This document shows positions 41,828 to 52,900 of a DNA stretch of 64,000 nucleotides, piece by piece. Source of the DNA: Tetramitus jugosus (taxonomy: Eukaryota > Heterolobosea > Eutetramitea > Acrasida > Vahlkampfiidae); the NCBI GenBank assembly GCA_937625935.1, contig OW569358.1:310001-374000 (forward strand), read 5' to 3'. The position numbers and the translations under genes were made by a program. Under the pieces are notes generated by a model that saw nothing but the letters and a program-made list of their open reading frames with translations, searched no databases and was not told where the DNA came from. Within the stretch, counting starts at the first letter, position 1. Each line of letters begins with the position of its first letter.

Positions 41828-42394
41828 TCAAACAGCGGTCAATCGTACTTTTTGTTGTTTTCGTTCCTTCTTTGATGACATCATCATGTCTTCTTCGTCG
41901 TCCTCTTCTCTGTAGTTGACAACAGTTGGTTGACTGTTGTTGTTCAATTGACCAGACGATGTTGCACTCGTCTCATCTTGCAATTGAATACTCTGTTGCT
42001 CCGATGAGAGAGCAATATTGGAGGAGGGTGAATTCAAAGATGACGAAGAAGATGGTTGGTGCTCATGTTGTGGCGGGAACACCTCCAACCGTAGTGCAGC
42101 AAATTCCTTGTAGCGTATAAAAACTTGATTGGCGACAATTGCCATTGCTATGCAGTAAAAGATCCACATGGGCCACAGGAACCATCCTTCCTTGTATGGA
42201 TGACCGTCCTTGTCCCGAATCAACTGCTTCTTCAACAGCACCATGCACAATATGGTGAAGAGAATGAGACAGACACCGATAAAGACGGATATGCTGATGA
42301 GAGAGATGAGGAAATTACGTTTTTGAATGTAGCGAACATAGGATGGTTTCTTTTCCTTTTGAATCGAAGGAAACAGTCGAGGAACGATGGCCAT
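41828..42394 (-). CDS. Small 2TM-like membrane protein
   Basis: About 188 residues. Two hydrophobic helices (NFLISLISISVFIGVCLILF and WFLWPMWIFYCIAMAIV) are joined by a polar loop, with WFLWP and an aromatic end similar to the prokaryotic-style 2TM domain family; similarity is weak. The Ser/Asn/Gln-rich C-terminus is presumably cytosolic and ends in a highly charged run (SKKERKQQKVRL). The open frame continues to an ATG at 42517, but the intervening DNA is CAA-rich leader-like, so MAIVPRLF at 42394 is preferred. Function unknown. Confidence 0.6.
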   Translation of the reverse strand: MAIVPRLFPSIQKEKKPSYVRYIQKRNFLISLISISVFIGVCLILFTILCMVLLKKQLIRDKDGHPYKEGWFLWPMWIFYCIAMAIVANQVFIRYKEFAALRLEVFPPQHEHQPSSSSSLNSPSSNIALSSEQQSIQLQDETSATSSGQLNNNSQPTVVNYREEDDEEDMMMSSKKERKQQKVRLTAV

Positions 42395-42557
42395 ATTGTT
42401 GTCGTGTCGTGTTCTTGTTTTCTGTGTTTGTTGCTGTGTGCGAGAAATCTGAAAACAATAAATCTTCCGGACTTTTTCGCTCGATTGCATAGCAGATAAA
42501 CTTTTGCTTTCGTCCATGATAATGTTTCAATGAATGGTAAGCCATGAGTAATCTCGT

Positions 42558-45500
42558 TTATTTAGTTGTATCAAGAGAAATAGCACCAGATTCTTCTCTA
42601 GGTGGGCTCGAAGAGGGAAGGACGAGAGAACGGCATTCGTCGACGAATTTTTGTGCGACTACATCCTCAGGATGTTTGTCCAGATAGGAAGCAAACAACA
42701 GGTACGCATCGTCGTATAGATTCTTATTGAAGTAGGTATAAGCTTCACAGAACGACTGCCACTTGTGACCGGTTTGTTGAAGTTCACTGACCCACTCATC
42801 AGGGTTCTTGGAATCTCCTAACTCATAGATACCAATGCCATCCTCTGTCTTGCCCAAAGGTCTAAAATAAAATTCTTCTTTAACCTTATCTTCAATATCT
42901 TCAGAGCATATCACTTGAGTTCCCCAGCGGGCATTTGATTCACTTAGTCTCTCAGATCGAAGAACTGGTTGGCCAAGAACAGTGAAGAACTTTGTAGCGT
43001 CTGTACCAATGTTTCCAAAGTATACTGTTCCACTACTGATACCTAGATGAGTTTTAAGGAGTGGAAGTCCTTTTTCACCCCATGTCTTGTGTAACTTCAG
43101 CATCGCATCAGCGCAATTTCTGGCTGTTCTACAAGCTCTGTGTCTATGATCTGGTTGACTGATGAAAGAATTCCAAACAATGAGAGCACCACTCGAGTTA
43201 AGAGTGACCAATTGTCCATTCGATTCTTTCAAATACTCCTTCAGCGTATTCATCATGTCTTTAGTTGTTTCAGCAATATCTGCAGCTGAATACAGCTCAA
43301 GCAAGCTTATAATATTTGGGAATTTGATTGTAAGAATAGAAACAGAACCGCTCATTAGTCCACTAGTCAAGGCATTGGAGACCATTCCACGATTGTTCAT
43401 CTGAGTAGAAGTTGATGTTCCTCTTGTGTCAGAAACAGAGTGAGACTTCTCTAGGTGGGATCCACTGTTGACGTCTCCCTTCTGATTTTTTTGCTCTTGG
43501 ATATAGATTGCCTTATTGATGACCTCTGTCTCAATTACTGCCAGGATGTGATCAGGAATGAACTGTCTGAATTGTCTTAATCTTTGAGACATTGAATAGA
43601 AAGAATTTTGCAAACTCTTAATCTCAGTGAACACAGACATTCCTTTCTCTAAACTGCTTTCCACTTGTTCCAATTGAAGCATCTTGATAGCTTCTGCCTG
43701 TAAAACCAAATTTTCAAGTGGTCTCATAAACAAGGACGCTGAAATGATGGAGATGATCAGAGCAAGAACAAGCAATCCAACCAGGCAGCAACAAATAATA
43801 ATCACAGACACATAGAGATCATCAAAGAAGACACGCATATCGACAGATTGAAGAACTACCCAATCGATACCATGAGTATCCTTGTATCCTCCGAGACTGA
43901 TAGCGTATGTCCTTCCACGATGTCTATACTGATCGAGGACTGGTGTGTACCCTACTTTGCTCAGAGTGGAACCGCCATAATTCTGTCGGGCATACTTGAG
44001 CATAGGAGCCATGTGCTTCTCTTGAGTACCATCGAATCTTTGAACATCTTTTCCATTCTGGCTGTAAAGAGGATAGTTGTCAATACTCGATCCAATCAAG
44101 AAACCAGTCTTCCTTTCTACCACGACAATAACACTGTTCTGTTTCTTGGATTCTTCATAGAGGAAACCTCCCACTGTTGTCACAGAAATATCAGATGCAC
44201 AGAAACCTATGAAATTGCTGCTCAAATCTCTCCATGTTTGAAAGAGGGTAATGAAAACAAAACCGACAGCACCAGAAGAGGTGTAAGAAGGTGTCCATAC
44301 GGGGAGTCCTGTTACACTGACACCAGTAACTGACTGATACAAGTATCCATACACGTCATCATTAGGGATAGTGTCTTTGTTGTCAGCAATCATAGTATTG
44401 TCCAACGTGGCATTGTACAAATCAGTAAAGTTGTAACGATCTCTTCTGGTTGGATCAGCATATGATGTAAACAGTGTATAGCCAGTGGAGTATCCAGAGC
44501 GAGGCATGACACCAGCGAGACCACCAATACTATTACCACAGTACATATCGATTGTGAGTGGAAGTTCCGTCCGATTATTTGCCTTGAATGATCTGAGAGT
44601 AAACTCGAGTACCTTGTCAGAATCCGAGACATTGAAGTATGCTCCACGAGTTTCTGCCATTGCTGTATTATATGCCATTGTATGTTCTTTCACATGACTG
44701 GACAAGTACGTTACAACATTATTGAACGAATAGAGTCGATTTTCGTTGGCACTCTTCCTAATACTGCCAGAGAAGAAACCAAGAGAGATGGCAGCAATCG
44801 TTATGATACACAGAGCAGCAATTAATGCAAATGCCAACATTAACAATGATCTTAAACTCTTAATCCACTCCCAAATCGTCCGTGTCTCCTTTGGACTATC
44901 ATCCTTGGAATCAGCTTTGAGGGAGGCACCAGCTGATTTCAAGATTGTTATGATGCTAGTGTTATTAGCAGAGACTGCATAATACAATGCAGTGTTTTCT
45001 TCATTGTCTCCTGTGTTTAGCTTTACCTCAGAACACTGACACAGGAAACGAACGAGGTCTTTCCTAGAGTTCTTGACAGCCAAAATTAATGGTGTGTCTC
45101 CGTTTTTATCTTCTTCATTGATCATTGACATCAATTGTTCAGAAGAAAAGTCACCAACACTCAAGCTGCTGAGCAACAGCAACAAACCTTCGAAATGACC
45201 ATCATTGGCGCACTTGTGGAAAATGTTTCTTCCAAAAGTGTTCTTTCCAGTCATCATCTTGGAGAGGCCTCGATTGGCAAAGTGAGATGACAAATACTGA
45301 ACAATATCCAAGTGAGCCATGCTGCACTGGAGGATATTTTCTTCGTCATGATTTCGCCTCATTGGAGAAGCTCCCATTTTCTCAATGAGAAACTTGACTG
45401 CGATGAGGTCACCTTCCTCAGCTTCAATATGCAAACATGTGTTACCCTTTGTTCCTCTCAAATGAACGTCGATACCTCTAAAATCAGACAGCAATTCTGC

Positions 45501-46157
45501 CATCTTGTAATGCTTATTCTTCAGAGCGACAAGCAATGGAAACTTGTTGTATGCATCCCTCGCGTTAATGTTGGCGCCCTTTGACAGTAAGAATGCCGCC
45601 GAATCTTCGCAATTGTGCGCTACGGCATACAAGAGCGGTGTCGCAGAAATTGAGTCAGTGTTATCGACGAGGACCTTGTATTGGAAGAGAAGATCCATGC
45701 ATTGGACCTTGTTTCTCTGTGCACACAAGTGCATGAGCGAGCAATTACTCGATGACTTGTCAATAATCTTGCCCAAAAGAGCTTTCTGAATGTGCTCCGA
45801 TGTCAAGAAAGCAACATTATTTCTCTCTGCATTCTCCCTTAAAACGGTTTGCATCAATTGCAATGAAATGACATCACTGCCATTCTTGCACACAAAAATC
45901 ATTTGTTCCTCCAGTGAACCCTTTGATTGTAGCTCTTTGGACAGTTCGTCCAACGACTGAGCATCCTCAATAAACTGTAGTGCACTGTCCAGTGGTGTGC
46001 TGTGTCTCTGAACGAGCTTTGGTTGAATCTTTTGTTGAATTCCGTGTGTCCAATCGCGAACTACCGCATGGAATGGTCTTCGCTTGGAATTGGTGGATGG
46101 CACAATGCCATTGGACGATTGTGTTGTCGTCTTTTCTATTGAGTTGTCAACAACCAT
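42558..46157 (-). CDS. Ankyrin, extracellular sensor and degenerate class III cyclase protein
   Basis: 1199 residues. Cytosolic ankyrin repeats fill residues about 130-425 (for example NARDAYNKFPLLVALKN, GDTPLILAVKNSRKDLVRFL). Two membrane helices (about 436-463 and 777-805) bracket a 310-residue extracellular domain of dCache-like form. A signalling helix follows (QFIPDHILAVIE), then a class III nucleotidyl cyclase homology region about 937-1120. That region lacks the two metal aspartates: FxDI reads FPNI, and the second GD reads GA (LNSSGALIVW); the HLGISSGTVYFGNIGT strand and ARWGTQVICSE are retained. It is thus likely a regulator, not an active enzyme. The C-terminal 70 residues are TPR-like. 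TAA lies in AATAAA (complement 42557-42562). Confidence 0.8.
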   Translation of the reverse strand: MVVDNSIEKTTTQSSNGIVPSTNSKRRPFHAVVRDWTHGIQQKIQPKLVQRHSTPLDSALQFIEDAQSLDELSKELQSKGSLEEQMIFVCKNGSDVISLQLMQTVLRENAERNNVAFLTSEHIQKALLGKIIDKSSSNCSLMHLCAQRNKVQCMDLLFQYKVLVDNTDSISATPLLYAVAHNCEDSAAFLLSKGANINARDAYNKFPLLVALKNKHYKMAELLSDFRGIDVHLRGTKGNTCLHIEAEEGDLIAVKFLIEKMGASPMRRNHDEENILQCSMAHLDIVQYLSSHFANRGLSKMMTGKNTFGRNIFHKCANDGHFEGLLLLLSSLSVGDFSSEQLMSMINEEDKNGDTPLILAVKNSRKDLVRFLCQCSEVKLNTGDNEENTALYYAVSANNTSIITILKSAGASLKADSKDDSPKETRTIWEWIKSLRSLLMLAFALIAALCIITIAAISLGFFSGSIRKSANENRLYSFNNVVTYLSSHVKEHTMAYNTAMAETRGAYFNVSDSDKVLEFTLRSFKANNRTELPLTIDMYCGNSIGGLAGVMPRSGYSTGYTLFTSYADPTRRDRYNFTDLYNATLDNTMIADNKDTIPNDDVYGYLYQSVTGVSVTGLPVWTPSYTSSGAVGFVFITLFQTWRDLSSNFIGFCASDISVTTVGGFLYEESKKQNSVIVVVERKTGFLIGSSIDNYPLYSQNGKDVQRFDGTQEKHMAPMLKYARQNYGGSTLSKVGYTPVLDQYRHRGRTYAISLGGYKDTHGIDWVVLQSVDMRVFFDDLYVSVIIICCCLVGLLVLALIISIISASLFMRPLENLVLQAEAIKMLQLEQVESSLEKGMSVFTEIKSLQNSFYSMSQRLRQFRQFIPDHILAVIETEVINKAIYIQEQKNQKGDVNSGSHLEKSHSVSDTRGTSTSTQMNNRGMVSNALTSGLMSGSVSILTIKFPNIISLLELYSAADIAETTKDMMNTLKEYLKESNGQLVTLNSSGALIVWNSFISQPDHRHRACRTARNCADAMLKLHKTWGEKGLPLLKTHLGISSGTVYFGNIGTDATKFFTVLGQPVLRSERLSESNARWGTQVICSEDIEDKVKEEFYFRPLGKTEDGIGIYELGDSKNPDEWVSELQQTGHKWQSFCEAYTYFNKNLYDDAYLLFASYLDKHPEDVVAQKFVDECRSLVLPSSSPPREESGAISLDTTK

Positions 46158-46541
46158 GGTGTGGTGGTGGTGTAAGGTGTGGTATGGTGTGGTATGGGGG
46201 TAACGACAGAGTGTCTTGTATTGAAGTGGTGTTTTGTTTCTTTAGCTTTAAGAGTCGTGAAACAATTCTTCTTGAAGAGTGTGTTATCTGGTTTTCGAGC
46301 GATATTGTGTTTCTGTTTTGGAGTAGTATGTTGACACGAGATGATTGATAGAACTAGATTGTTGGAGAGTGTGTGGGCGTGGTCTATTGATTAGTCAAAC
46401 GACAAGAGCTCAAATGTCAAACGATTGGCACATATCGGGATGCGATCCTCGGTTAGGAAAGATGGACAACTGATTTACCAAAAGAGTGTGACAACCGAAG
46501 TCACCAAAATACTCATAATTGCCAATTTTATTCAAAAACTC
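46158..46541. other. 384-bp spacer with GT-rich leader
   Basis: Sits upstream of the receptor-cyclase gene and downstream of the VIT-VWA gene. It contains a GGTGTGGTATG-type direct repeat at about 46166-46200; no gene, TATA box or RNA signature seen. AATAAA for the VIT-VWA gene lies at 46519-46526 on the minus strand. Confidence 0.55.
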
Positions 46542-49500
46542 TCAAATTGAAATTGTACACACGGAAATATTCGATTGATTGTTAGCCAAACGAACAGTGA
46601 CAACCTCAGATTTTTCGTCCGGTCTCATATAGTTGGTGAAGAAGGTGCAAAGTATGGTGGTGCCTCCTGTCAAAGACTGTTGATGGTTTGCAAAGTAGGT
46701 TGCAGACACCTCGTAATTTCCTGCGGGCGATTTGCGAAGCATGTACTCTTCAGGACCGTAGCCTTGTCGGAAATCACGACTGACATAACCACCAATTTTG
46801 GTTCTGGGATAACCAAAGTAGCAGTGTTCACCATTGGAGGTGTTTTCTTGAACGTGCAAGTCGATATCTACATCATTGACATCCCACGCCATGCTAATTC
46901 TCAAATCAAGATCCATCTTGTATCTGAAATCTTCGTGACATGGTTTCAAATCAGGGCACTTTTGTAAACAGTGATTCAATTCAATGGCGGCTGTCTGTTC
47001 AATTTCATCAAATCTCATATCCCATTGGCCTGTAATCACCTTGTTGAACAACTCTACAGCTTCTTCAAATTTGCCCAGCTTTTCCTTAATCAGTGCAAGG
47101 TCACGGAAACTTTGAGGCTCATCTGGCCTCATCTTCTTCACCTTCTCGAATACAATTTCAGCCAACTCGTATTGCTTGGCCTGGTCCAATCTATAACCAA
47201 CAATTCTGAACAATTGGGGATTCTCCAACTCGAGTTCCAAAATGTTGGTCAAGATGGATACACCCTCTTCCAACTGGTCAGACTTGGTCAACCAATAATC
47301 AGCAACGTCCAAGAAGAATGCTGGTGATGAGCGATAATTCTGTCTCTCATTCATGTATGCTTCATAAGGATTGGCTGAACTACGGATAGTAGTCATGTAA
47401 GTGGCATCAGACCTCCACTCTTGGACATTAATCTTGGCAGCAACGGACGGAGCAGATTGTCTTGAAGACTCTTTCTTGTCACTCTTGGACATTCGTTCAC
47501 TTCTCTCCTCGCTCACTTCTTTGCACTCTTCTTCACACTCTCCTCCAAAATCACAGTCTTCCTCCTCACACTCGTCAAAGCATCCATCATCGTCATCACA
47601 TGCCATTGATTCGCAACAAGCCATGAGGTCCAAAGATGCGCATTCCATGTTCAACTCCATTGGTGGTAGAGCTCTAGACATTGAAGGGGCAGCACAAGCC
47701 ATTGGAGGAGGAGGACAGAAGGTATCACTCATACTCATTGATGGAGCTGGAGCAAGGAAGTCTAATTGTTGCTGTTGCTGTTGTTGTTGAATTGAGTTGT
47801 TGTTGTTGTTGTTGTTGAAGAAAACGTTAGGAACACTCTTCACTTCTTCAATGACAAAAGACCGTTGATGCCATTGTTTTCTTTCCTCCCATTTTCTCAG
47901 AACGTTGGTGATCTTGGCACGAACTCTTTCTTGTTCCTCTTGTTCTGTGCTGTTCAAAGAAGCGAGATAATCCTTTCTTAAGGTGGCTAGAGATGCAGGA
48001 GGCATAATCTTGTGCTTGAGGTACTGATCCAAGCTCTCCAAAACAATCAAAGACGTGGTAGGGGTAACAATGGACCAATCTCTACCCAGTTGCTTCAACT
48101 CCTCCTCGAACAAGTGAGGGAACACTGACAACGAGTTCAGCTTTTGCTTTGCCCAAAGAAATGGAACAATTCTCTCACTAATCTCAACTTTCTCACTTGG
48201 AGCTTCAATTTGGAGAACTCGGGTCTCGACGATATCAACACCATATCTGAAACTGACTGCCATCTCTCCACCTTCTTTAATCTTACCATAGAGATGGAAG
48301 TAACCATTTTGATCTAAAATTGTTGGCTCATTTGGATAAACCTCTTCAAATTGCTCAGATTCATAATCAGCAACAAGGAAATAGAGAACAGGTTTTCCAA
48401 CCTGGTCAATTACTTGATCGTCTGCCATCTTGACAGAGTTCAAGAATAAGCCACCACTCTTGGTAGCGATATGTGACAACAAATGACTGTTTGATGTCAC
48501 AGAAGTTGAAATAATGTACAACGGAATGGAGTAAATAGTCTCGGGCAAGGCTTCTTGTCCCAATGTGTGAAGACCATCAGTAAACACAATGCAGTATGTA
48601 GCAGATTCGTCCAATCCCTGTTCAAGAACAGCAATATTTGTTGCACCATCATAGTCAATCTTGTTGACATGACTCACAACAGATGCCACATTGTCGAACG
48701 TTGCTTCATGCTTCTTCACTACACCATTGCTAAATGGAGTAAAAATGATCTTCTTTGGACTAATCTTGTTCAAAATCTTGCTCAACAGCTCAACATCTCT
48801 TGCAGTCTTACCGTCACGACTGAAGGAACAGTCCCACAAGATTTGGATTGTTTCAGCAGCAATTCTGTCCTTTTTCTGTGGCTTTTGAATCTTGAATCTG
48901 GAGCAGAAGTAGTTGTCTTCTACAATAGTTGTGTTGTCTTCCAAGACTTGAGCACTCTGAATGACGAGCATTTGAACTGATGAGTTCAAATCAGTTTGAT
49001 TCACTTCAGCAACTTGATAACCATTCTGAGTGATGACAGGCTTTGATAGCTTTTGATCATTCAAAAACAGTGTCAATTCATGAGAAGGAGATGAGTGCCA
49101 TTCAACCTTTGCCTCCACAACTACAGATGAGCTATCCACACCAGGTGGCAAACCAAATGGCAAATGAACAATTGATTTCTTGTCTTTCGTGGTGCCAACT
49201 GGCATAGTGTACACAACCTTAATGGTTCTTGTTTGATTGGCATGCAATGGATAGATTCTCGTCTTGAATGAATTGGATTGTTCAGACATTTCGACAATGG
49301 CTGCTCCCTTGCCTCTCGATCTGACTTCTTCTTCAAAAACAACCTTTGCCTTCTCCTTGTCAATAGGAACTGCATCAACCAACAATCCATCTACATCGAG
49401 AGCATAACCAGTCAAAGTGGCATCATCAGGCAACGGAAACACAAGTTCTCCCTCAAGTGTACGATCATGATGATTGACAAATGTCAACAATGAAGTCACT

Positions 49501-49715
49501 TTGGCCATTGGCAATGTCACTTGCACAGACACTCTTTGAGATTGCAATTGCAATGGAGTACTGGCCTTGTCAGAGAAGGTAATCACAGGGAAATACGATG
49601 AAGATTGAAGTGCACCAGTGGTGGTGGTCTTGGTGGCTTGAGTAAAGTCATCAGGCACAGTGAAAGAGTCATCAGGAGAGCCCTTGGTCAACAATTTCTT
49701 AATGGAGGATAGCAT
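46542..49715 (-). CDS. VIT-VWA-TPR-DUF2135 protein
   Basis: 1057 residues, cytosolic in appearance. Order: VIT domain about residues 45-180 (TLEGELVFPLPDDATLTGYAL, EEEVRSRGKG), von Willebrand A domain about 285-430 with MIDAS DCSFS at about 293-297 and a later DG in YDGATN, a low-complexity stretch (Asn/Gln runs; an acidic CDDDDGCFDECEEEDCDFG), TPR-like helices about 780-930 (QLFRIVGYRLDQAKQYELAEIVFEKVKKM), and a C-terminal DUF2135-type region about 935-1055 (DVDIDLHVQENTSNGEHCYFG). VIT-VWA-DUF2135 chains are known mainly from bacteria, where they bind partner proteins through the MIDAS. Cellular role unknown. Confidence 0.78.
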   Translation of the reverse strand: MLSSIKKLLTKGSPDDSFTVPDDFTQATKTTTTGALQSSSYFPVITFSDKASTPLQLQSQRVSVQVTLPMAKVTSLLTFVNHHDRTLEGELVFPLPDDATLTGYALDVDGLLVDAVPIDKEKAKVVFEEEVRSRGKGAAIVEMSEQSNSFKTRIYPLHANQTRTIKVVYTMPVGTTKDKKSIVHLPFGLPPGVDSSSVVVEAKVEWHSSPSHELTLFLNDQKLSKPVITQNGYQVAEVNQTDLNSSVQMLVIQSAQVLEDNTTIVEDNYFCSRFKIQKPQKKDRIAAETIQILWDCSFSRDGKTARDVELLSKILNKISPKKIIFTPFSNGVVKKHEATFDNVASVVSHVNKIDYDGATNIAVLEQGLDESATYCIVFTDGLHTLGQEALPETIYSIPLYIISTSVTSNSHLLSHIATKSGGLFLNSVKMADDQVIDQVGKPVLYFLVADYESEQFEEVYPNEPTILDQNGYFHLYGKIKEGGEMAVSFRYGVDIVETRVLQIEAPSEKVEISERIVPFLWAKQKLNSLSVFPHLFEEELKQLGRDWSIVTPTTSLIVLESLDQYLKHKIMPPASLATLRKDYLASLNSTEQEEQERVRAKITNVLRKWEERKQWHQRSFVIEEVKSVPNVFFNNNNNNNSIQQQQQQQQLDFLAPAPSMSMSDTFCPPPPMACAAPSMSRALPPMELNMECASLDLMACCESMACDDDDGCFDECEEEDCDFGGECEEECKEVSEERSERMSKSDKKESSRQSAPSVAAKINVQEWRSDATYMTTIRSSANPYEAYMNERQNYRSSPAFFLDVADYWLTKSDQLEEGVSILTNILELELENPQLFRIVGYRLDQAKQYELAEIVFEKVKKMRPDEPQSFRDLALIKEKLGKFEEAVELFNKVITGQWDMRFDEIEQTAAIELNHCLQKCPDLKPCHEDFRYKMDLDLRISMAWDVNDVDIDLHVQENTSNGEHCYFGYPRTKIGGYVSRDFRQGYGPEEYMLRKSPAGNYEVSATYFANHQQSLTGGTTILCTFFTNYMRPDEKSEVVTVRLANNQSNISVCTISI

Positions 49716-49980
49716 GATTTGTGTGTGGCTCAGTAAAAGAGAAAAGTTAGCGACAGAGGTTAATTCTTTCTTTTGTGTTTGTTGTTGGTTTGAAATTGGA
49801 GCGAAGAGGTGAAACGTGGACTGTTGATATCAGAACTCATGGCGAGCAATGTTCCTCCCTGGAACTGCGGGAGAATATAACTTGTCGGAGGAACACACAA
49901 AAATGGCCATCAAAAAATAATTGTAGTCGCGGTGGTCAATTTGTCAAAAGAAAAATGTGTGGTATTTTACAATGTTGGAC

Positions 49981-52900
49981 TTATTGTTGGTTGGCATTCT
50001 TCGACATTTCCTTAAAGTGAGTGTCTAGATCCACAGAACTCATTCTGAAGCTTCTTCTCTTGGCAAATATTTGACCACTTCGCATATTGGCCTTCAGATC
50101 AGACAAGAGGCCTTCGTTAGGGCCAGGTATCGTCGTGGGTGAGCTACCCTTGACCTTGGTGATCGCTTCTCTCACACTTAGCTTCCTTGGTGGTGAAGCA
50201 GCGGCAGCCAACAAAGATCCAGATCGAGCTGCATCCTTCTTTCTCTTCTCTTCTTCTTTCTTTCTTCTCTCTTCGAGCTGTTGCATGGATGATTGATACA
50301 TCTCGAAGAACGTGTCAACATTAGCAAAGAAGTCCTCTGGCTTGTTCGTCATTGTCATCTTGTCCTCATCGAACAAAGTGGCTAACTCTTCCAGTTGCTT
50401 GGTTAGTGTTTCGAATTTTTCTTCAGCATTTTGAAGGGCTTCAGCAGCCTTTGAATGGAAAGGTTTCATAATCTTCAAGAAGCAATCTTCCGTGTCCAGT
50501 GACGTCACTGCTTCATATTGGGCAATAGTCTTGGCCAACTTTGCTGTTTCTCGCTTCATGTTTGATATGGTATCCTTGATCTGAGAAATACCAATCTTCT
50601 TGGCAATGGACACATCTGGTAAATCGGTGTAGAACTTCAACAATTCAGCATGGTGCTCCTCTATGTACTCAATGATATATTGGAGCAAATTAGAGCTATT
50701 GTCAGTTGTTTTCGTTTCTCTCAACTTGTGAAGAGAACCGAGCTTGAATCCATACGAGTTCTTCTTGCTGCTCTTTGCATTCAAGTAATTACTGATAGCG
50801 AGCACAATTGTCAAGAACTTTGCGAACTTCTTGCTCTCCTTCAACTCTGTTGCAGCGAGACGCAAGCTTTCAATGTTTGGTCTCAAGCTTGCAACATCAT
50901 CATCGAATCTCATTCTAAATCCCCAGGCCTCCAATCTACCCTCCAAGTGCGGAATAGAGGACAAAACTTTGAAGAAACGGTCAGGTGCAGCCAATTCTTC
51001 AATAGAGCCCTCAAAGTTGCACACAGCTTCTGTTTCTTCTTCTGTTGGACAAATTTGTTTCAGGATGTTGATTTGATTCTGTGATAGCTTCTCATTGTTC
51101 ATCTGTATGATGGCTACCTTGATCGTCTCATGAGTCAGTCTCATGGATGCCAACTGGATACCAATGTTGTAAGCTCTCTTGGGATCGATCAAACTGACTT
51201 GAGCAGCAGCAGTCTTTGTTTGAGCAGAGTTTCCTGATGACACTTCGTTGACAACCTTCTTGGCACTAAACATTTGCTCTAATTTCGTAGTGTCCAACTT
51301 GATATCATTCGTGGCCTCTGTAATCTTGCTCTTAACGAAAATGGTGTTGTTGATCTTGTTCTTCGTAATGGATTCGATGTGGAAGTTTCTCAGATCGGCC
51401 TTTGGAACATAGGTAGGAAGCTTTGGAAGATTCATCGCTGCTCCCATTGGTCCTAGACCAGGAGGCATTGGAGGGCCACCCATTCCTGGTGGTGGTGGAG
51501 GACCTCCCATCAGGCCAGGTGGTGGTGGAGGACCGCCCATCATTGGCGGTGGAGGTGGTGGACCTCCCATCATTGGAGGAGGCGGTGGAGGACCGCCTGT
51601 CATTGCTGGTGCTGGTGGAGGACCTACCATTGTAACTGCAGGTGGTAGCGTTGGAGGTGCTGGTGGCCCACCTGAGATGTTGGTCATGGGCGATGGAGGA
51701 GCGACAGGTGGCGGTGTTCCTCCTCCAGTGCTTACAGGAGAATCAACAGATGGTGTGGCGGTGATGACAGGTGCAGCGTTCACTGCGATAGAAACAGCTG
51801 GTTCAGTAGAATCTTGTGGAGCTGTGCTTGTCATAGAACCCCGCTTTGGTGGGGTTGGTAGTGGAGGTCTCGATAGTGGTTGACTAGCAGCAGAGGTAGC
51901 CGAAGCAGCTAATAATTGAGCCTGAGCGGCACTCTCCTTGAGATGGACAACCTTTGACACAACTTCCTTCAATGTATCAAACTCGGACACGTTCACAGGA
52001 GTACCTATATCAATATATTGCATCAGTTTTTGCTTTTCGACCTTTAGTTTCTTCTCCATGTCGAGCATTGCACTCTCGAACGTACGGATCTGAGATCTCA
52101 ATTTTGAGTCCTCCTCTGATAAGTCCTTTATTCTGCCATGTGAATCGGTATTGCTCACCAACGAGTGAACCACAGAGGAAAGAACAGTCCAATTGTCCGT
52201 AGTGATCGATTCGTCCTGCGACGTGTTCGACATACTCAACATGTCATTCAAAATATCAAGCAACACCTTATCGCTGCCCAACTGAGTATGAATCAACTTT
52301 GCTAGACCAGCAGGATCATTCGAATTACCAAAATGAACACTCAACTCGGACTTTAGCTCCGTTTCAAACTCGTTCATCTGCAGCAAGAAATCAGAATCAC
52401 TCACACCCATGTCACTCAACTTTTTCATCGTATCTAGATTGATGAGCTCGGTTTGAATCTCTCTACGCACAGACACATCATCCGCATAGTTCAACATGGT
52501 GTTCAACAGCATCAATCCGTTGAACTTTACATCAAAATTTGAAATTTCACTCAATTGGAGCACCAACAACTCGAATCGATACTTTTCTCTAAAGAGTAAC
52601 TTTGCATGACTGAACGCATCAATCACCAAATTGTAACCTTCGGCATCAAACGACGAAAACAGTGTCAACAGCAACAACAGTGACGATTTCATCTTTGTTC
52701 GCGTCGCAGGTGACGACAACAGTGTACATGTCAACACTCGCATCGCCATTGGTACTTGCAACATTTGCATCACACTGTCCTTTGTGTTCATAATGGATTG
52801 AATGACAATGACAACACCATCCGCAAAATCATTAATCGAATCCAACTGCGCATTCATATCACTGACAGAATTGATGAGACACAGTGCGGAAATCAACTCG

